A DNA stretch of 64,000 nt from NCBI GenBank assembly GCA_019635755.1, contig JAHBYW010000001.1, positions 558,001-622,000 of the forward strand. Direction: 5' to 3'. Below the pieces are notes generated by a model. The model was not told where the DNA came from. It ran no database searches and saw nothing but the letters and a program-made list of their open reading frames with translations. This stretch comes from Rhizobiaceae bacterium. Lineage in GTDB: Bacteria > Pseudomonadota > Alphaproteobacteria > Rhizobiales > Rhizobiaceae. Both the position numbers and the translations under genes were made by a program. This document shows positions 1 to 9,323 of this stretch, piece by piece. Positions within the stretch are counted from its first letter, which is position 1, and every line of letters starts with the position of its first letter.

Positions 1-1257
1 ATGGAACGCGATCTCGGCACGAAGCTCGATTGGATCGGCATTGACCATTGGAACACCGAGCACCCGCATGTCCACATCATCGTGCGCGGCGTGGCGGAGG
101 ACGGCGAGAACCTGGTCATCTCCCGCGACTACATCCGACAAGGCATGCGTGACAGGGCGAGCGACATCCTCACCCAGACGCTCGGCCCGCGAACCGATCT
201 CGATATCCGCCGTTCCATTGCGAGACAGGTCGAGAACGAGCGCTGGACGCAGCTCGATCGGCAACTTCAGAAGGACGCCGACCATCATGGGATCATCGAC
301 GTCGCGCCCGCTTCGGACAAGCAGCCCGACGAGTACCTGACGCTCAAGGTCGGCCGGCTTCGAAAGCTGGAAAGCCTTGGCCTCGCCACCGCGATCGGTC
401 CCGGTCAGTGGACGATGGCGGAGGAGGCCGAGCCGACCTTGCGCGCGTTGGGCGAGCGCGGCGACATCATCAAGCGGCTTCATCGCAGCCTGACGGAACA
501 TGGTCTCGACCGGGAGGCGGCAAGCTATGTTCTCGCGGCGGAAGAAGTCCACACGCCTATCATTGGCCGCCTGCTGGAGCGAGGCCTGCACGACGAGCTT
601 TACGGGTCGGCCTATGCGATCGTCGACGGTATCGACGGCCGCACCCATCACGTTCGTTTCCATGATCTTGAAGGCACTGGCGATTCTCCGGCCGGCTCGA
701 TCGTCGAGCTGCGTCGCTATCAAGACAGGAACGGACGGGAGCGTGTCGCGCTCGCCGTCCGTTCCGACTTCTCGATCACGGAGCAGATACATGCCGATGG
801 CGCGACCTGGCTCGACAGGCAGCTCATCGCCCGCCAACCGGCCGATCTCGGCGAAGGCGGGTTTGGCCGGGCGGTGAAGGAGGCGCTCGACGCGCGCACC
901 GAGCATCTGATCGAGGAGGGCCATGCCCATCGCGCCGGCCAGCGCATCATCTTCGCACGCAACCTGCTCGCCACGATGCGCGAGCGTGAAGTCGACGCGC
1001 TGGGACAACGGCTGGCGACGGAGACCGGTCTGCCGTTCGTGAAGGCGACGGAAGGCGACTCGGTTTCCGGCATCTACAGCCGGCGCTTCTCGCTCGCGTC
1101 AGGCCGTTTCGCCATGATCGACGACGGACTTGGCTTCCAACTCGTGCCCTGGTCGCCGTCGATCGAGAAGCATCTCGACCGGCACGTCTCCGGCTTCGCG
1201 CGTGCCGACGGTGGTGTCGAATGGGCGCTGGGGCGGAAGCGAGGACTCGGGTTGTAG
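1..1257 (+). CDS. Relaxase/mobilization nuclease with DUF3363 domain (N-terminus outside window)
   Basis: This is the C-terminal part of the conjugative relaxase that nicks the transfer origin and pilots the strand. The first visible residues belong to the nuclease core: HPHVHIIVRG near residue 22 is the metal-binding HxH motif of MOB relaxases, followed by a conserved stretch (SRDYIRQGMRDRA) typical of the DUF3363 relaxase family. The remaining ~350 residues match the DUF3363 type. Family members are usually about 600 residues or more and have the catalytic Tyr further upstream. The ATG at position 1 is therefore probably internal and the gene truncated by the window edge. TraG follows 159 bp downstream on the same strand, the usual order relaxase-traG-trb. 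Confidence 0.85.
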   Translation: MERDLGTKLDWIGIDHWNTEHPHVHIIVRGVAEDGENLVISRDYIRQGMRDRASDILTQTLGPRTDLDIRRSIARQVENERWTQLDRQLQKDADHHGIIDVAPASDKQPDEYLTLKVGRLRKLESLGLATAIGPGQWTMAEEAEPTLRALGERGDIIKRLHRSLTEHGLDREAASYVLAAEEVHTPIIGRLLERGLHDELYGSAYAIVDGIDGRTHHVRFHDLEGTGDSPAGSIVELRRYQDRNGRERVALAVRSDFSITEQIHADGATWLDRQLIARQPADLGEGGFGRAVKEALDARTEHLIEEGHAHRAGQRIIFARNLLATMREREVDALGQRLATETGLPFVKATEGDSVSGIYSRRFSLASGRFAMIDDGLGFQLVPWSPSIEKHLDRHVSGFARADGGVEWALGRKRGLGL

Positions 1258-1416
1258 GGGGCCGCCACCCTCAACGATCGAGAGACGTCCGAAGGCCCAA
1301 AGCGAAAGGGGCTAGTCTTTTCAGGTCGCAGCGCGATCGACCTGATTTCGTTCTTGCGAGCCTCCGAAAGGGGCACCCTTTTCCCTGATGCGATTGTTCC
1401 GTTTCGCGAGAGGCGT

Positions 1417-3414
1417 ATGTCCGCGACGCGCATCCTTTGGGGACAGATCCTTGTCGTCCTGACGATCGTGCTCCTGACCACATGGGGCGCGACGCAGTGG
1501 ACGGCATGGCGTCTTGGGTTTCAGACGCAGCTTGGCTCGCCCTGGTTCGAATTCGGCGGCTGGCCGGTCTATCCGCCACCAGCCTTCTTCTGGTGGTGGT
1601 ATTTCTATGACGCCTATGCGCCGTGGGTGTTCTACGAGGGCGCCGCCATAGCTGCGTCCGGCGGCATCATCGCAATTGTCATCGCCATCATGATGTCGGT
1701 GTGGCGGGCGCGCGAGGGCAGGAACGCCGAGACATTCGGCTCGGCCCGCTGGGCCACGAGGCAGGAAATCTCCTCTGCTGGGTTGCTTGGTCCGGACGGC
1801 GTGGTGCTCGGCCGCTTCGAGCAGGATTATCTCCGCCACGACGGGCCGGAGCATGTGCTGTGCTTCGCGCCGACCAGAAGCGGCAAGGGCGTCGGGCTGG
1901 TGGTGCCGTCGCTGCTGACCTGGCCGGGAAGCACGATCGTGCACGACATAAAAGGGGAAAATTGGGAACTGACCTCCGGCTGGCGCTCCCGCTTCGGCCG
2001 CGTGCTTCTGTTCGATCCGACCAATGCGGAGTCGGCCGCCTACAACCCACTGCTGGAAGTGCGACGTGGCGAGTGGGAAGTCCGAGACGTGCAGAATGTG
2101 GCGGACGTTTTGGTCGACCCGGAGGGATCGCTCGAGAGGAGGAACCATTGGGAAAAGACCAGCCATGCGCTGCTGGTCGGCGCGATCCTGCACGTGCTCT
2201 ACGCGGAGCGTGACAAGACGCTCGCGGGCGTGGCCAACTTCCTGTCCGATCCACGGCGACCGATCGAGAAGACCCTGCGCGCCATGATGCTGACGAAGCA
2301 CCTGGGCGACGCCGGGCCGCACCCCGTCGTGGCATCCGCCGCGCGCGAGCTGCTCAACAAGAGCGAGAACGAGAGGAGCGGCGTCCTCTCCACCGCCATG
2401 TCCTTCCTCGGCCTCTATCGCGATCCGGTCGTGGCCAAGGTGACGTCGCGCTGCGCCTGGCGCATCGCCGACATCGTGGAGGGCAAGCGACCGACGACGC
2501 TCTACCTTGTGGTGCCGCCGTCCGACATCTCCCGCACCAAGCCGCTGATCCGGCTCGTGCTGAACCAGATCGGCCGCAGGTTGACGGAAGACCTGCATGC
2601 GAAGGAGAGGCGGCAGCAGCTCCTTCTGATGCTCGACGAGTTTCCGGCACTGGGGAGGTTAGACTTCTTCGAGTCCGCGCTGGCGTTCATGGCGGGCTAC
2701 GGCATCCGCAGCTTCCTCATCGCGCAGAGCCTCAACCAAATCGAACGCGCCTATGGACCGAATAACAGCATCCTGGATAACTGCCACGTCAGGGTGAGCT
2801 TCGCCACCAACGACGAGCGCACGGCCAAACGCGTGTCGGATTCGCTCGGCACCGCGACCGAGCTGCGCGCAATGCAGAACTATGCAGGACATAGATTGGC
2901 TCCGTGGCTCGGCCACATCATGGTGTCTCGGCAGGAGACAGCGCGCGCGCTGTTGACCCCTGGCGAGATCATGCAGCTTCCGCCGTCCGATGCGATCGTC
3001 ATGGTCTCGGGCATGTTCCCGATCAAGGCAAAGAAGGCCCGCTACTTCGCGGATCCCCGACTTGCCGAACGCGTGTTGTCCCCGCCGAAATCGAACGAGA
3101 CGGCAAGGACATCTTCGCGACCAGACGATTGGAGCGGGCTGCCGGTGCTTACGGCCCCCGATCCGTCGCCGGCGCGAACCGAGGGACGACGCATTGCTGA
3201 AGAGGGCGACCCGGCCAATGCCGGCATCCGCCGCGAGCCGGAGCTGCCGGAGCATGAGGACATCGAGCCGAAGAAAGCCGCCCAGTTCGAGTTCGATCTC
3301 GACGCCGACGAGCCTGACGACGACGCAGCAACGCGACGGCGAGCGCTCGATCGCACCATGCGGCAGGTGGCGCGGCAGGCGTCGATGGACCGCAACGACG
3401 GCATCGAGCTTTGA
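1417..3414 (+). CDS. traG: Type IV secretion coupling protein TraG/VirD4
   Basis: Inner-membrane ATPase that delivers the relaxosome to the mating channel. Two N-terminal membrane segments (about residues 10-30 and 75-100) precede the cytoplasmic ATPase. Walker A is APTRSGKG near residue 152; a Walker B-type segment (LLLMLDEFPALG) lies near residue 400. About 665 residues is normal for TraG. I prefer the ATG at 1417 because GAGAGG lies just upstream; an in-frame ATG at 1354 would add 21 residues without membrane character. The C-terminal ~70 residues are acidic and low in complexity. It is followed after 6 bp by the CopG-like gene, as is common in trb-type ICEs of alphaproteobacteria. Confidence 0.93.
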   Translation: MSATRILWGQILVVLTIVLLTTWGATQWTAWRLGFQTQLGSPWFEFGGWPVYPPPAFFWWWYFYDAYAPWVFYEGAAIAASGGIIAIVIAIMMSVWRAREGRNAETFGSARWATRQEISSAGLLGPDGVVLGRFEQDYLRHDGPEHVLCFAPTRSGKGVGLVVPSLLTWPGSTIVHDIKGENWELTSGWRSRFGRVLLFDPTNAESAAYNPLLEVRRGEWEVRDVQNVADVLVDPEGSLERRNHWEKTSHALLVGAILHVLYAERDKTLAGVANFLSDPRRPIEKTLRAMMLTKHLGDAGPHPVVASAARELLNKSENERSGVLSTAMSFLGLYRDPVVAKVTSRCAWRIADIVEGKRPTTLYLVVPPSDISRTKPLIRLVLNQIGRRLTEDLHAKERRQQLLLMLDEFPALGRLDFFESALAFMAGYGIRSFLIAQSLNQIERAYGPNNSILDNCHVRVSFATNDERTAKRVSDSLGTATELRAMQNYAGHRLAPWLGHIMVSRQETARALLTPGEIMQLPPSDAIVMVSGMFPIKAKKARYFADPRLAERVLSPPKSNETARTSSRPDDWSGLPVLTAPDPSPARTEGRRIAEEGDPANAGIRREPELPEHEDIEPKKAAQFEFDLDADEPDDDAATRRRALDRTMRQVARQASMDRNDGIEL

Positions 3415-3420
3415 CCGGCG

Positions 3421-3867
3421 ATGAAGAAGAAACGGCTCTCGGCCTATCTGGATTCCGACGTGATGAACGCGCTTGCCGACTACGCGGCCAAGCGCGATGT
3501 GTCGCTGTCGCTGATCGCGGAAGCAGCCATCGCCTCCTTCCTGTCGCCCGATGCGACCGAACGGAAGGAGGCCGCGATCACGCGCCGTCTGGATCAGCTC
3601 GACCGGCGCGTCCAGCGTGTCGAGCGCGACATCACCATTGCCACCGAGACGATGGCGCTGTTCGTGCGCTTCTGGCTCACCTCGACGCCGGCACTGCCTG
3701 AGTCCGTCCAGGCCGAGGCGCGCGCCAAGGCTCAGCAGCGCTATGACGGCTTCGTCGCCGTGCTCGGCCGGCGATTGGCGAAGGGACCGAAGCTCAGGCA
3801 GGAGATCGCCGAAGACGTGCCGGCGGACGAGGATGATTCGGTTTCGGGTCCGTCGTCCATAGGCTGA
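3421..3867 (+). CDS. CopG/ribbon-helix-helix-like protein of the transfer region
   Basis: A 148-residue protein whose first ~40 residues (KKKRLSAYLDSDVMNALADY) look like a ribbon-helix-helix DNA-binding domain, as in CopG/TraD-like proteins. A charged helix with a heptad pattern (about residues 55-75) and an amphipathic helix follow. Small CopG-family proteins regularly sit between traG and trbB in trb-type ICEs; a role in autoregulation or relaxosome assembly is inferred from that position. It starts 6 bp after the traG stop and probably shares its transcript. About 150 bp with a strong stem-loop separate it from trbB. Confidence 0.7.
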   Translation: MKKKRLSAYLDSDVMNALADYAAKRDVSLSLIAEAAIASFLSPDATERKEAAITRRLDQLDRRVQRVERDITIATETMALFVRFWLTSTPALPESVQAEARAKAQQRYDGFVAVLGRRLAKGPKLRQEIAEDVPADEDDSVSGPSSIG

Positions 3868-3967
3868 GCGGGAAACGCCAAGACCGAATCCCGCAGGTCA
3901 ATTCACGCCGGAGCAGGATGGCCTCGACAAGCTTGTTGCCAGAGGCGGAATCCTGCCTCTTCTAATC

Positions 3968-4013
3968 GTCCCCGTTCGCGGCGCGAAGCCGCGCGTCATC
4001 ACAGGACGGGGAC
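3968..4013 (+). promoter_or_regulatory. Nested inverted repeat covering the trbB ribosome-binding region
   Basis: The outer arms GTCCCCGT (3968-3975) and ACGGGGAC (4006-4013) are perfectly complementary. They enclose a second perfect hairpin, CGCGGC-gcgaa-GCCGCG (3977-3993). The 3' outer arm contains ACGGGGA, the only Shine-Dalgarno-like stretch before the trbB GTG at 4018. Folding of the mRNA would therefore bury the trbB start region. It could instead be an intrinsic structure separating the traG and trb transcripts; there is no T-run for a standard terminator. Confidence 0.5.
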
Positions 4014-4017
4014 TATC

Positions 4018-5028
4018 GTGGCACCTCACCACCTCCACCACGGAAAGGAAGCGGTCTCGCGCGGAGCGCGCATGCTGCGCACCGCGCTCGGTCCCGCCAT
4101 CGCGTCTTATCTCGAAGACCCTGCGATCGTCGAGGTGATGCTGAACCCGGACGGGCGGCTATGGGTCGACCGGCTGCACGAGGGGCTCGTCGCCACCGAC
4201 GATATGCTGATCGCGGCCGACGGCGAACGCATCGTGCGGCTCGTCGCTCACCATGTCGGCGCCGAGGTCCATCCAGGCTCGCCACGAGTCTCGGCCGAGC
4301 TGCCTGAGACGGGCGAGCGGTTCGAGGGCCTGCTTCCCCCAGTCGTCACCGCGCCGACCTTTGCGATCCGCAAGCCGGCGGTCGCCGTGTTCACGCTGGC
4401 CGACTATGTGGCGGCCGGCATCATCGTTCAGGCCCAGGCCGACGTTTTGCGGCTCGCGGTCGAGAGGCGAAAGAACATCCTGGTCGCCGGCGGTACGTCG
4501 ACCGGCAAGACGACGCTCACCAACGCGCTGCTGGCTGAAGTCGCGAAGACCTCGGACCGTGTGGTGCTGATCGAGGACACCCGTGAACTGCAATGCGCAG
4601 CACCGAACCTGGTCGCGCTCAGGACCAAGGATGGCGTCGCCTCGCTATCCGATCTCGTGAAGTCGTCGCTGCGCCTGCGCCCCGATCGCATCCCGATCGG
4701 CGAGGTTCGCGGCTCTGAAGCGCTCGAACTTCTCAAAGCCTGGGGCACCGGTCATCCCGGCGGCATCGGCACGATCCACGCCAACACGGCGATCGGCGCG
4801 CTTCGGCGACTGGAGCAGCTCGTGCAGGAGGCCGTCGTCACCGTGCCGCGCGCTCTGATTGCCGAGACGATCGACCTGATCGCCATTCTGGCCGGCCGCG
4901 GCGCTGATCGCCGCCTTGTCGAGATCGCCCTTGTCGATGGGCTCGATCCGGCGACCGGCGACTACCGCACCCTCAACGCCCAGCTCGAACCCGATCCAAA
5001 GCCCCATCCGACAGGAGAAGAAGAATGA
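4018..5028 (+). CDS. trbB: Conjugal transfer ATPase TrbB (VirB11 family)
   Basis: Hexameric cytoplasmic traffic ATPase of the type IV secretion system, driving pilus assembly and substrate transfer. The Walker A motif GGTSTGKTT is at about residues 158-166. An Asp box ([10 protein letters not shown]) and the Walker B region ([15 protein letters not shown]) with [14 protein letters not shown] follow, all typical of VirB11. Length (336 aa) is normal. The GTG at 4018 gives the full-length frame, but an ATG at 4072 ([12 protein letters not shown]) is also plausible because many homologues begin near it. It overlaps trbC by 4 bp. Its start region is enclosed by the upstream stem-loop. Confidence 0.95.
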   Translation: MAPHHLHHGKEAVSRGARMLRTALGPAIASYLEDPAIVEVMLNPDGRLWVDRLHEGLVATDDMLIAADGERIVRLVAHHVGAEVHPGSPRVSAELPETGERFEGLLPPVVTAPTFAIRKPAVAVFTLADYVAAGIIVQAQADVLRLAVERRKNILVAGGTSTGKTTLTNALLAEVAKTSDRVVLIEDTRELQCAAPNLVALRTKDGVASLSDLVKSSLRLRPDRIPIGEVRGSEALELLKAWGTGHPGGIGTIHANTAIGALRRLEQLVQEAVVTVPRALIAETIDLIAILAGRGADRRLVEIALVDGLDPATGDYRTLNAQLEPDPKPHPTGEEE

Positions 5029-5360
5029 CGCCGTCCATCCTTGGCCGCATCCGTGACCGTTGCACGCGCACCGCCGCGTTGGCTTCGGTCCTTTTGCTGA
5101 CCGCAATACCAGCGCGAGCCGCCGGCTCCTCCATGCCGTGGGAGGAGCCGCTTCAGCAGATTCTCGAATCCATCGAAGGCCCGGTCGCCAAAATAGTCGC
5201 GGTCATCATCATCATCGTGACCGGCCTGACGCTTGCCTTTGGCGACACGGCCGGCGGTTTCAGGCGGCTGATTCAGATCGTGTTCGGCCTGTCGATCGCC
5301 TTCGCGGCCAGTTCCTTCTTCCTGTCCTTCTTCTCCTTCGGCGGCGGGGCGCTGGTCTGA
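5025..5360 (+). CDS. trbC: Conjugal transfer pilin TrbC
   Basis: Precursor of the conjugative pilin (VirB2 family). It has 111 residues: a long positively charged signal peptide ending near AIPARA-AG (about residue 33), a short amphipathic stretch (MPWEEPLQQILESI) and two hydrophobic segments (about 55-75 and 82-105). This is the two-helix layout of TrbC/VirB2 pilins, which are processed and in IncP cyclised. It overlaps trbB by 4 bp, and its TGA shares a base with the trbD ATG, so the genes are translationally coupled. Confidence 0.9.
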   Translation: MTPSILGRIRDRCTRTAALASVLLLTAIPARAAGSSMPWEEPLQQILESIEGPVAKIVAVIIIIVTGLTLAFGDTAGGFRRLIQIVFGLSIAFAASSFFLSFFSFGGGALV

Positions 5361-5626
5361 TGCTCGACGACGAGGTCCGCGGCTTCTTCGCGCCGGTGCA
5401 TCGCGCGCTTACCGAGCCGATTCTGCTCGGCGGAGCTCCCCGCGCGGTCGCCATCGCCAACGGCACGCTGGCCGGCGCGGTCGGACTCGGCCTCCGGCTG
5501 TGGCTCGCCGGCCTGGTCATATGGGCGATCGGACACTTCGCCGCCGTGTGGGCCGCGAAGCGCGACGCGCAGTTCGTCGACGTGGTGCGCCGGCACGTCC
5601 GCTACCCCACCCATCTCGGCGTGTGA
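5360..5626 (+). CDS. trbD: Conjugal transfer protein TrbD (VirB3 family)
   Basis: Small inner-membrane protein of the mating channel, working next to the TrbE ATPase. The 88-residue product has the family's opening (FFAPVHRALTEPILLGGAPR) followed by one or two hydrophobic segments from about residue 29 to 60. The ATG overlaps the trbC stop in an ATGA arrangement, and trbE begins 9 bp after its stop. Confidence 0.88.
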   Translation: MLDDEVRGFFAPVHRALTEPILLGGAPRAVAIANGTLAGAVGLGLRLWLAGLVIWAIGHFAAVWAAKRDAQFVDVVRRHVRYPTHLGV

Positions 5627-5635
5627 GGCGATCTC

Positions 5636-8179
5636 ATGATGCATCTCGCCGGATACAGGAAGAAGAGCACGTTGCTCACCGACTACCTGCCGTGGGCGGC
5701 ATTGGTGGCGCCCGGCGTCGTCCTCAACAAAGACAGCTCATTCCAGCGCACCGCGCGCTTCCGCGGGCCCGACCTCGATAGCGCCACGCCGGCCGAGCTG
5801 GTCGGCACGACCGCGCGGCTGAACAACGCGCTGCGCCGGCTCGGTTCCGGCTGGGCGATCTTCGTCGAAGCGCAGCGCAACCCCGCGACCGATTATCCCG
5901 ACAGCCGCTTTCCCGACAGCGCGTCGGCGCTGCTCGACATCGAACGCCGCGAGCAGTTCGAGGACAGCGGCGTGCTGTTCGAGTCGAGCTACTTTCTCAC
6001 CTTCGTCTGGTTGCCGCCGGCCGAGGAAGCCTCGCGAATGGAAAGCTGGCTCTACGAGGGCCGCGAGAAAGCCGGTGTCGATCCGTGGGAGCTGCTGAAG
6101 GGTTTTGTCGATCGCACCGACCGCGTGCTCTCCCTGGTCGAGGGTTTTGTTCCGGAGGCCGAGTGGCTCGATGATGCGGACACGCTGACCTATCTGCACT
6201 CCACCATCTCGACGAAGCGCCATCGCGTCCGCGTGCCCGAGACTCCGATGCACCTCGACGCGCTGCTGGCTGATCAGCCGCTTGCTGGTGGGCTTGAGCC
6301 GAGGTTGGGCGATTTCCACCTGCGCACGCTCACCATCATCGGATTCCCGACCATGACGTTCCCGGGAATCCTCGACGACCTCAATCGGCTCGCCTTTCTC
6401 TACCGCTGGTCGACGCGGGCGATCATGCTCGACAAGACGGATGCGACGCGGCTGGTGACGAAGATCAGGCGGCAGTGGTTCGCCAAGCGCAAGTCCGTCG
6501 CGGCCATCATCAAGGAGGTGATGACCAACGAGGCCTCGGTGCTGTTGGATACCGACGCCGCCAACAAGGCGGCCGATGCCGATGCCGCGCTGGAGGACCT
6601 CGGCTCCGACCAGATCGGCGAGGCCTACGTCACCGCGACGGTGACGGTCTGGGATGCCGATGCGAGCATAGCCGACGAGAAGCTGCGGCTGGTTGAGAAG
6701 GTCATCCAGTCACGCGACTTCACGGCGATCGCCGAGGGCGTCAACGCGATCGAGGCCTGGCTCGGCAGCATTCCCGGCCACGTCTACGCCAATGTCCGCC
6801 AGCCGCCGATCTCGACACTGAACCTCGCCCACATGATCCCGCTCTCCGCGGTTTGGGCGGGCCCGGCGAGCGACGAGCATTTTGGCGCGTCGCCGCTGTT
6901 TTATGCCAAGACCGAAGGCGCGACACCGTTCCGCTTTTCGCTGCATGTCGGAGACGTCGGCCACACGCTTGTCGTCGGCCCGACCGGCGCTGGCAAGTCG
7001 GTGCTGCTCGCGCTGATGGCGCTCCAGTTCCGTCGGTACGAGAACAACCAGATCTTCGCCTTCGACTTCGGCGGCTCGATCCGCGCCGCCACGCTGGCAA
7101 TGGGCGGCGATTGGGAGGATCTCGGTGGCAATGCCGTCCGGCACCGGGAAGACGACGATCCGCTGATGCGGCTCGCCGAGCTTGGCAACGGCGCTAGCAG
7201 CGTCGCCCTCCAGCCGCTCGCCGGCATCCATCATACTCCGGAACGGGCATGGGCCGCAGACTGGCTTGTCGACATCCTCGCGCGGGAAGGCGTGACCGCT
7301 ACCCCGGAGGTGAAGGAGCATATCTGGTCGGCGCTGACGTCTCTCGCCTCGGCGCCGGTCGCCGAGCGCACGATCACCGGTCTGTCTGTTCTCTTGCAGT
7401 CGTTGGCGCTGAAGCAGGCGCTGCGGCCATACTGTCTCGGCGGCGCCTACGGCCGGCTGCTTGACGCCGAGGAGGAGCACCTTGGCAGCGCCTCCGTCCA
7501 GGCCTTCGAGACCGAGGGTCTGATCGGCACCGGCGCGGCGTCCGCCGTGCTCGCCTATGCCTTCCATCGCATCGAGCAGCGCATGGACGGCCGCCCCACG
7601 CTGCTCATCATCGACGAGGGTTGGCTCGCTCTGGACGATGGCGGCTTCGCCGACCAGCTCCGCGAATGGCTGAAGACGCTCAGGAAGAAGAACGCTTCCG
7701 TCGTCTTCGCCACGCAGTCCCTATCGGACATCGATGGCAGCAGGATCGCGCCGGCGATTGTCGAGAGCTGCCCGACACGGCTCTTCCTGCCGAACGAGCG
7801 CGCCATCGAGCCGCAGATCACGTCGATCTACCGCCGCTTCGGCTTGAATGACCGTCAGATCGAGATCGTGGCTCGGGCCACGCCCAAGCGCGACTACTAC
7901 TGCCAGTCGCGCCGCGGCAATCGGCTGTTTGAGCTGGGCCTCGGGCCGATCGCGCTGGCGCTCTGCGCCGCATCGGCGAAGACCGACCAGGCGGCCATCC
8001 ATCGCATCCTGGCCGAGGCCGGTGCGCAATACTTCCTCGAGGCCTGGCTGACCCATCGCGGACTCGTCTGGGCGGCCGACCTCATCCCCGACCTTGCCAA
8101 CGTCATCGACCAGTCGGGCGCGACGTCCGACGAGCCGACGCCTGTCGCAATGCCAACCGAAGAGGAGTCACCGTCATGA
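5636..8179 (+). CDS. trbE: Conjugal transfer ATPase TrbE (VirB4 family)
   Basis: The large ATPase of the mating-pair apparatus (847 aa, normal for TrbE). The N-terminal CagE/TrbE/VirB4 domain covers about residues 1-400. Walker A GPTGAGKS is near residue 448 and Walker B LLIIDEGWLALDD near residue 656, with the VirB4 motif VVFATQSLSDID just after. The gene starts with two consecutive ATGs (5636, 5639); the first is used here. It overlaps trbJ by 4 bp. All catalytic motifs look intact, so the secretion system is likely functional. Confidence 0.96.
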   Translation: MMHLAGYRKKSTLLTDYLPWAALVAPGVVLNKDSSFQRTARFRGPDLDSATPAELVGTTARLNNALRRLGSGWAIFVEAQRNPATDYPDSRFPDSASALLDIERREQFEDSGVLFESSYFLTFVWLPPAEEASRMESWLYEGREKAGVDPWELLKGFVDRTDRVLSLVEGFVPEAEWLDDADTLTYLHSTISTKRHRVRVPETPMHLDALLADQPLAGGLEPRLGDFHLRTLTIIGFPTMTFPGILDDLNRLAFLYRWSTRAIMLDKTDATRLVTKIRRQWFAKRKSVAAIIKEVMTNEASVLLDTDAANKAADADAALEDLGSDQIGEAYVTATVTVWDADASIADEKLRLVEKVIQSRDFTAIAEGVNAIEAWLGSIPGHVYANVRQPPISTLNLAHMIPLSAVWAGPASDEHFGASPLFYAKTEGATPFRFSLHVGDVGHTLVVGPTGAGKSVLLALMALQFRRYENNQIFAFDFGGSIRAATLAMGGDWEDLGGNAVRHREDDDPLMRLAELGNGASSVALQPLAGIHHTPERAWAADWLVDILAREGVTATPEVKEHIWSALTSLASAPVAERTITGLSVLLQSLALKQALRPYCLGGAYGRLLDAEEEHLGSASVQAFETEGLIGTGAASAVLAYAFHRIEQRMDGRPTLLIIDEGWLALDDGGFADQLREWLKTLRKKNASVVFATQSLSDIDGSRIAPAIVESCPTRLFLPNERAIEPQITSIYRRFGLNDRQIEIVARATPKRDYYCQSRRGNRLFELGLGPIALALCAASAKTDQAAIHRILAEAGAQYFLEAWLTHRGLVWAADLIPDLANVIDQSGATSDEPTPVAMPTEEESPS

Positions 8180-8934
8180 AGCATACCGTTCGCATCCGCG
8201 TGCTCGCCAGCGCCGCGGTCATCCTGCTGCCCGTCGCCTTGCCGCTGGCCGTGCTGACGCCCGCTCCGGCCTTGGCATGGAAGATCGTCTATGACCCGAC
8301 GAACTACAGCCAGAACCTACTTTCGGCCGCCCGCGCGCTGGAGCAGATCAAGAATCAGGTGACGTCGCTTCAGAACGAAGCACAGATGCTGATCAACGAT
8401 GCGATGAACCTCGCCTCGCTGCCGACATCGGTGCTCGACCAGATCGAAGGCAACTTCGCCGAGATGAAGGGTCTGCTTGGCGAGGCGGAACGGCTCGCCT
8501 ACAGCGTCGACGAGATCGAGGCGCAGTTCTCGTCAACCTTCGAGAACTTCACGGCAGACAAGACTGGCGCTCAGCTCGTTGAGGGTGCGCGCGATCGCTG
8601 GAAGGAATCCGTCTCGGCGTTCGAGCATTCGCTGAAGGCCGGCGCGGTTGCCGTCGACAACATCGACGGGATCGAGCGGCAGACGAGCAGCCTGGTCGGC
8701 GCCAGCAAGTCGGCAGTGGGTATCCTTCAGGCGACCCAGGCCGGCAATGAGCTTCTCGCCGTCCAGGCGCAGCAGCTCACGGACCTGACCGCGATGCTGG
8801 CCGCCCAGGGCCGAGCCGACGCGTTGGAGCAAGCCCGTCATGCGGCTGCGCAGGAGCAGGCTCGCGAGCAGTTCAGCCGCTTCATGACCGGCCGAAGCTA
8901 CAGCGCGTCCAGCGTGCACATGTTCCACGACTGA
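8176..8934 (+). CDS. trbJ: Conjugal transfer protein TrbJ (VirB5-like)
   Basis: Exported minor pilus-tip component. It has 252 residues with an N-terminal signal peptide (hydrophobic core VILLPVALPLAVLTPAPALA, cleavage about residue 33). The mature part is almost entirely helical and Gln/Glu-rich, as in TrbJ/VirB5. The motif WKIVYDPTNYSQNLLSA directly after the signal is typical of the family. It overlaps trbE by 4 bp and is followed by the trbK-like gene. Confidence 0.92.
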   Translation: MKHTVRIRVLASAAVILLPVALPLAVLTPAPALAWKIVYDPTNYSQNLLSAARALEQIKNQVTSLQNEAQMLINDAMNLASLPTSVLDQIEGNFAEMKGLLGEAERLAYSVDEIEAQFSSTFENFTADKTGAQLVEGARDRWKESVSAFEHSLKAGAVAVDNIDGIERQTSSLVGASKSAVGILQATQAGNELLAVQAQQLTDLTAMLAAQGRADALEQARHAAAQEQAREQFSRFMTGRSYSASSVHMFHD

Positions 8935-8948
8935 GGAGCGTGCCTGCG

Positions 8949-9323
8949 ATGGACACGAAGATCGCCGCCCGGATGATTGCCGTTCTCGCCCTTGGCGCTG
9001 CCATGACAGCCGCGGTCATGGCCTTGCGCGGCGACGGCACGGAGGATGCCGCCCCCCACAGCCTCCGACGTCCGGGCGGCGAGCCCGCCAACGGCGAGTT
9101 GGTCCGCTGCCGCGATCTCGGCATGGCCGCCGCCGACGATCCGGTGTGCCGAAAGGCATGGGCGGAAAACCGCCGCCGCTTTCTTCAAACCCGCGAGCCG
9201 GAGCGTGCCGTCACGCCGAAGCCGGAACGCCCGGCGACGCCAAAGCCCGAGCGGTTTGGTCACGGTGAGAATGCAGAGCCGGAAGTAGTTGTTCCACCCA
9301 TCAGCCTGCCGGTGTCGCCGTGA
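8949..9323 (+). CDS. TrbK-like entry-exclusion candidate protein
   Basis: A 124-residue protein with an N-terminal membrane anchor (about residues 8-26) followed by a small domain with two cysteines (VRCRDLG...DDPVCRKAW) and a Pro/Glu/Lys-rich tail. The tail contains TPKPER twice. This layout and the position between trbJ and trbL match the alternative TrbK family, thought to block redundant conjugation. The ATG at 8949 is preferred over the GTG at 8940 because GAGGAG at 8933-8938 is correctly spaced for it. It overlaps trbL by 4 bp. Confidence 0.75.
   Translation: MDTKIAARMIAVLALGAAMTAAVMALRGDGTEDAAPHSLRRPGGEPANGELVRCRDLGMAAADDPVCRKAWAENRRRFLQTREPERAVTPKPERPATPKPERFGHGENAEPEVVVPPISLPVSP

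Noticed and set aside
1321-2598. A 425-codon - strand frame opposite traG
   Set aside because: No motif; traG has intact Walker motifs and the expected neighbours.
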